A stretch of 64,000 nucleotides of DNA, taken from Mesohalobacter halotolerans. GTDB taxonomy: Bacteria > Bacteroidota > Bacteroidia > Flavobacteriales > Flavobacteriaceae. Of this stretch, positions 62,192-64,000 are shown in pieces. The position numbers were made by a program, and so were the translations under genes. The stretch covers positions 1 through 64,000 of the forward strand of contig NZ_SWMU01000002.1 of assembly GCF_006120725.1 (NCBI RefSeq), read 5' to 3'. Position 1 is the stretch's first letter. Each line of letters starts with the position of its first letter. The notes beneath the pieces were generated by a model. The model made no database searches, was not told the DNA's origin, and worked only from the letters and a program-made list of their open reading frames with translations.

Positions 62192-62800
62192 GCCTTTTAG
62201 GTAATTTACACTCTCTGGTCCTAAGTTAAACAACAAATCCAAAATACTGAGATTAGAGATAAAACCAAATTTGTCTTCAAAAACCTGATGGTAAGTTTTT
62301 AATTTAAAATCTTTTTTTGATTTTGCATCAATAAGCTTTCTTTCATCACTTATTTTACTATAGTTTTTAAAATACTCTGAGGTCATTTCTATGTTTACCT
62401 CTATGTCAAGAAGGTTTAAGATTGATTCAAAACACTTTAAATTGAACTCAAATAACGACTCAAAATTTTTATCATAAAGTGGTTGAATGTCATCTTCATA
62501 AAACTCAAAATAAGGTGAAGTTCTATAAGCAGACTCTAAGGATTTAAGATGTAAATCTTGCCATTCAAAATCATTTTCAATCTGACTTTCGCTATACTTT
62601 AAACGTTGTTTTGAGCCACTGTGTTTGACAGGGATATTCAACATTAATTTTCCATTGGCTCCGTAAATATATTGTCGGTTTCTATAGGATTGCTTCTGGT
62701 AGTTTTCAGCAGCTTCAATATAAATTGAGTTGTAGTTTATAAGTGATTTGTAAACACTTATAGGGCCAAAATATGGTAAACAAAATATAGCTTGTGGCAT
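62186..62800 (-). CDS. WbqC-family protein
   Basis: A 204-residue protein of the WbqC family: 'FCLPYFGPISVYKSLINYNSIYIEAAENYQKQSYRNRQYIYGANGKLMLNIPVKH' is the characteristic start. Some members are linked to O-antigen sugar pathways, but the enzymatic role is unresolved. It abuts lepB (stop and start adjacent) on the same strand. Confidence 0.9.
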   Translation of the reverse strand: MPQAIFCLPYFGPISVYKSLINYNSIYIEAAENYQKQSYRNRQYIYGANGKLMLNIPVKHSGSKQRLKYSESQIENDFEWQDLHLKSLESAYRTSPYFEFYEDDIQPLYDKNFESLFEFNLKCFESILNLLDIEVNIEMTSEYFKNYSKISDERKLIDAKSKKDFKLKTYHQVFEDKFGFISNLSILDLLFNLGPESVNYLKGS

Positions 62801-64000
62801 TTATGACTGTCGTTTTTTTCTAAAATATCTAAACCCAACAATTAAAACCAGACCAATCAAAAAATAGGGCAAGTAAGAGACACGTTCACCATTTCCAGAT
62901 ACCGTTGTAAACATTCTATCCCATCTTATATTGTTTGGGAAAGATTGGTTTGGATCTAAACTCAACCATATAAAGACCGGTTTTCCAACCACATGATTTT
63001 GGGGAACATAACCCCAAAAACGACTATCTTCACTATTGTGACGATTATCTCCCATCATCCAGTAATAGTTTTGCTTAAAAGTATAGCTCGATATTGGATC
63101 ATCATTGAGAAGAACTTGATTGTCCTTAATGCTGATTTCTTGTTTCACACCCATTTCACGTCCTTCATACACTTCAATGATACGTCTATAAAAATCTATA
63201 CTGTTTTTGTCAATCTCGACAGTCTTTCCAGCTTCAGGAATATAGATTGGACCAAAATTATCACGATTCCAATCGCGTTTGGCTTGATTTGGGAATACTT
63301 TTTTTGAAGGTTTAGTATCTGTTTTACTCAAAATATCTTTCACAGCCGATTGGACATTGGGCAGTTTCTTAAAACGTTCAATTTTTGAATCCGGAACAGC
63401 TATGGCTTTAAAAATTCCTTGCTCTCTGTTGACAAACCCAAATCCGTCAGTAATGCTGTATCTGTTTTGTAAAGTAATGAGGTTAAAATTGTCGCCTTTA
63501 ATGATATAGGAATATTGTAAATCAGCTCTTTCGGGAAGTTGAAGCGGTTGACCGTTAGTATAAACTTTCCCGTTTATAATCTCAAGAGAATCGCCGGAAA
63601 CTCCAACAGCACGCTTGACATAATTAGATTTTTTATCAATAGGCTTTTTATAGCTTTGAGGTCCGTTATAACCAAAATAGGGTACAGTATCTACCGGCCA
63701 GTTAAACACCACAATATCATTACGACTTACATTTTCAAAGCCAGGTAACCGAAACATCGGCAATTGTGGTTTATTTGTGTAGGACTTGACTTTAACCCCA
63801 GGAATGGTATCGTGTACCATGGGTAACGCAACAGCTGTTCCTGGTGTTCTTGCGCCGTAGTGAAATTTACTCACAAATAAAAAATCACCAATTAATAAAG
63901 ACTTCTCAAGAGAAGAAGTTGGAATGGTAAATGGCTGTATGAAATAAGTATGCACAATAGTTGCAGCCACAACAGCAAAAATGATAGACCCCAAAGTTTC
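62801..64000 (-). CDS. lepB: Signal peptidase I (start outside the window)
   Basis: The frame runs off the right edge; the TTG at 63994 is only internal, because the preceding codons (GAA ACT) are in frame and Bacteroidota LepB proteins have more N-terminal sequence. Visible: a membrane helix ('IIFAVVAATIVHTYFI'), the catalytic Ser region 'PFTIPTSSLEKSLLIGDFLFVSK', the general-base Lys region 'NYVKRAVGVSGDSLEI', 'YWMMGDNRHNSEDSRFWGYVP' (GDNxxxSxDSR box E) and a C-terminal helix. A long insertion between boxes D and E (about 170-290) is usual for the phylum. It removes signal peptides at the inner membrane. Confidence 0.94.
   Translation of the reverse strand, partial: ETLGSIIFAVVAATIVHTYFIQPFTIPTSSLEKSLLIGDFLFVSKFHYGARTPGTAVALPMVHDTIPGVKVKSYTNKPQLPMFRLPGFENVSRNDIVVFNWPVDTVPYFGYNGPQSYKKPIDKKSNYVKRAVGVSGDSLEIINGKVYTNGQPLQLPERADLQYSYIIKGDNFNLITLQNRYSITDGFGFVNREQGIFKAIAVPDSKIERFKKLPNVQSAVKDILSKTDTKPSKKVFPNQAKRDWNRDNFGPIYIPEAGKTVEIDKNSIDFYRRIIEVYEGREMGVKQEISIKDNQVLLNDDPISSYTFKQNYYWMMGDNRHNSEDSRFWGYVPQNHVVGKPVFIWLSLDPNQSFPNNIRWDRMFTTVSGNGERVSYLPYFLIGLVLIVGFRYFRKKRQS

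Overview
This window looks like a chromosomal segment of a member of the Flavobacteriaceae (Bacteroidota). I infer this from the AT-rich composition, the near absence of Shine-Dalgarno sequences, several TTG starts, TAnnTTTG-type -7 promoter boxes, a type IX secretion (T9SS) C-terminal sorting domain, and gene forms typical of the group: fused CcsBA, DAHP synthase fused to chorismate mutase, RibBA with a degenerate C-terminal half, 'LSC'-type lipoproteins, and DUF2520 next to KdsC. I do not assign a genus.

Layout. 1-580: end of an rRNA operon (23S tail, complete 5S, terminator), then a GC-richer insert and a second copy of the last bases of 5S with its own terminator. 0.6-10.7 kb: DinB-like protein, proline dehydrogenase divergent from aroB, miaE, dnaX, a PaiB-like protein and a cytochrome c maturation group (DUF2231, lipoprotein, CcsBA). 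10.8-16.6 kb: ftsK, LolA-like carrier, LptF/G permease, ribB(A). 16.6-22.6 kb: nitroreductase, 2OG-Fe dioxygenase, SUI1-like factor, nucleoside phosphorylase, then an SRPBCC/SDR/photolyase operon behind clustered inverted repeats. 22.7-31.8 kb: DUF4136 lipoprotein, urocanate hydratase with a 50-residue DUF5522 protein directly upstream, ACC-deaminase-like enzyme, LysM glucosaminidase, hemL, GH3-like protein, DUF2797, rpsU. 32.0-35.8 kb: phenylacetyl-CoA epoxidase operon paaE-A-B-C-D behind a promoter that contains an 18-bp perfect palindrome. 35.8-41.4 kb: YbjQ-like gene with no canonical start, guaB, and two broken genes (a T9SS cargo with one in-frame stop and a glycosyltransferase with four lesions) flanking an intact ECF sigma factor.

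42.2-47.4 kb: the aromatic amino acid operon pheA - aminotransferase - tyrA - DAHP synthase/chorismate mutase, then rsgA. It is preceded by what reads as a complete transcription attenuator: a 23-codon leader ORF with eight Phe/Tyr/Trp codons, a terminator with a 12-bp stem, and a competing 6-nt antiterminator segment inside the last leader codons. 47.4-47.7 kb is a dispersed-repeat type element. 47.7-57.2 kb: dtd, a dicarboxylate symporter, aroC, kdsC-like gene, DUF2520 gene, cmk, a parC-type topoisomerase gene and an ABC exporter. 57.4-64.0 kb: a small membrane protein, mutL with eroded endonuclease motifs, two tandem rhomboid proteases, an EEP-family protein, WbqC and signal peptidase I, whose start lies outside the window.

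Most of the window is core metabolism and information processing. The strongest regulatory signals are the Phe/Tyr attenuator and the paa operator; the most notable lesions are the single stop in the T9SS gene and the decayed glycosyltransferase. No CRISPR array, prophage, intact transposase or tRNA gene was recognised.
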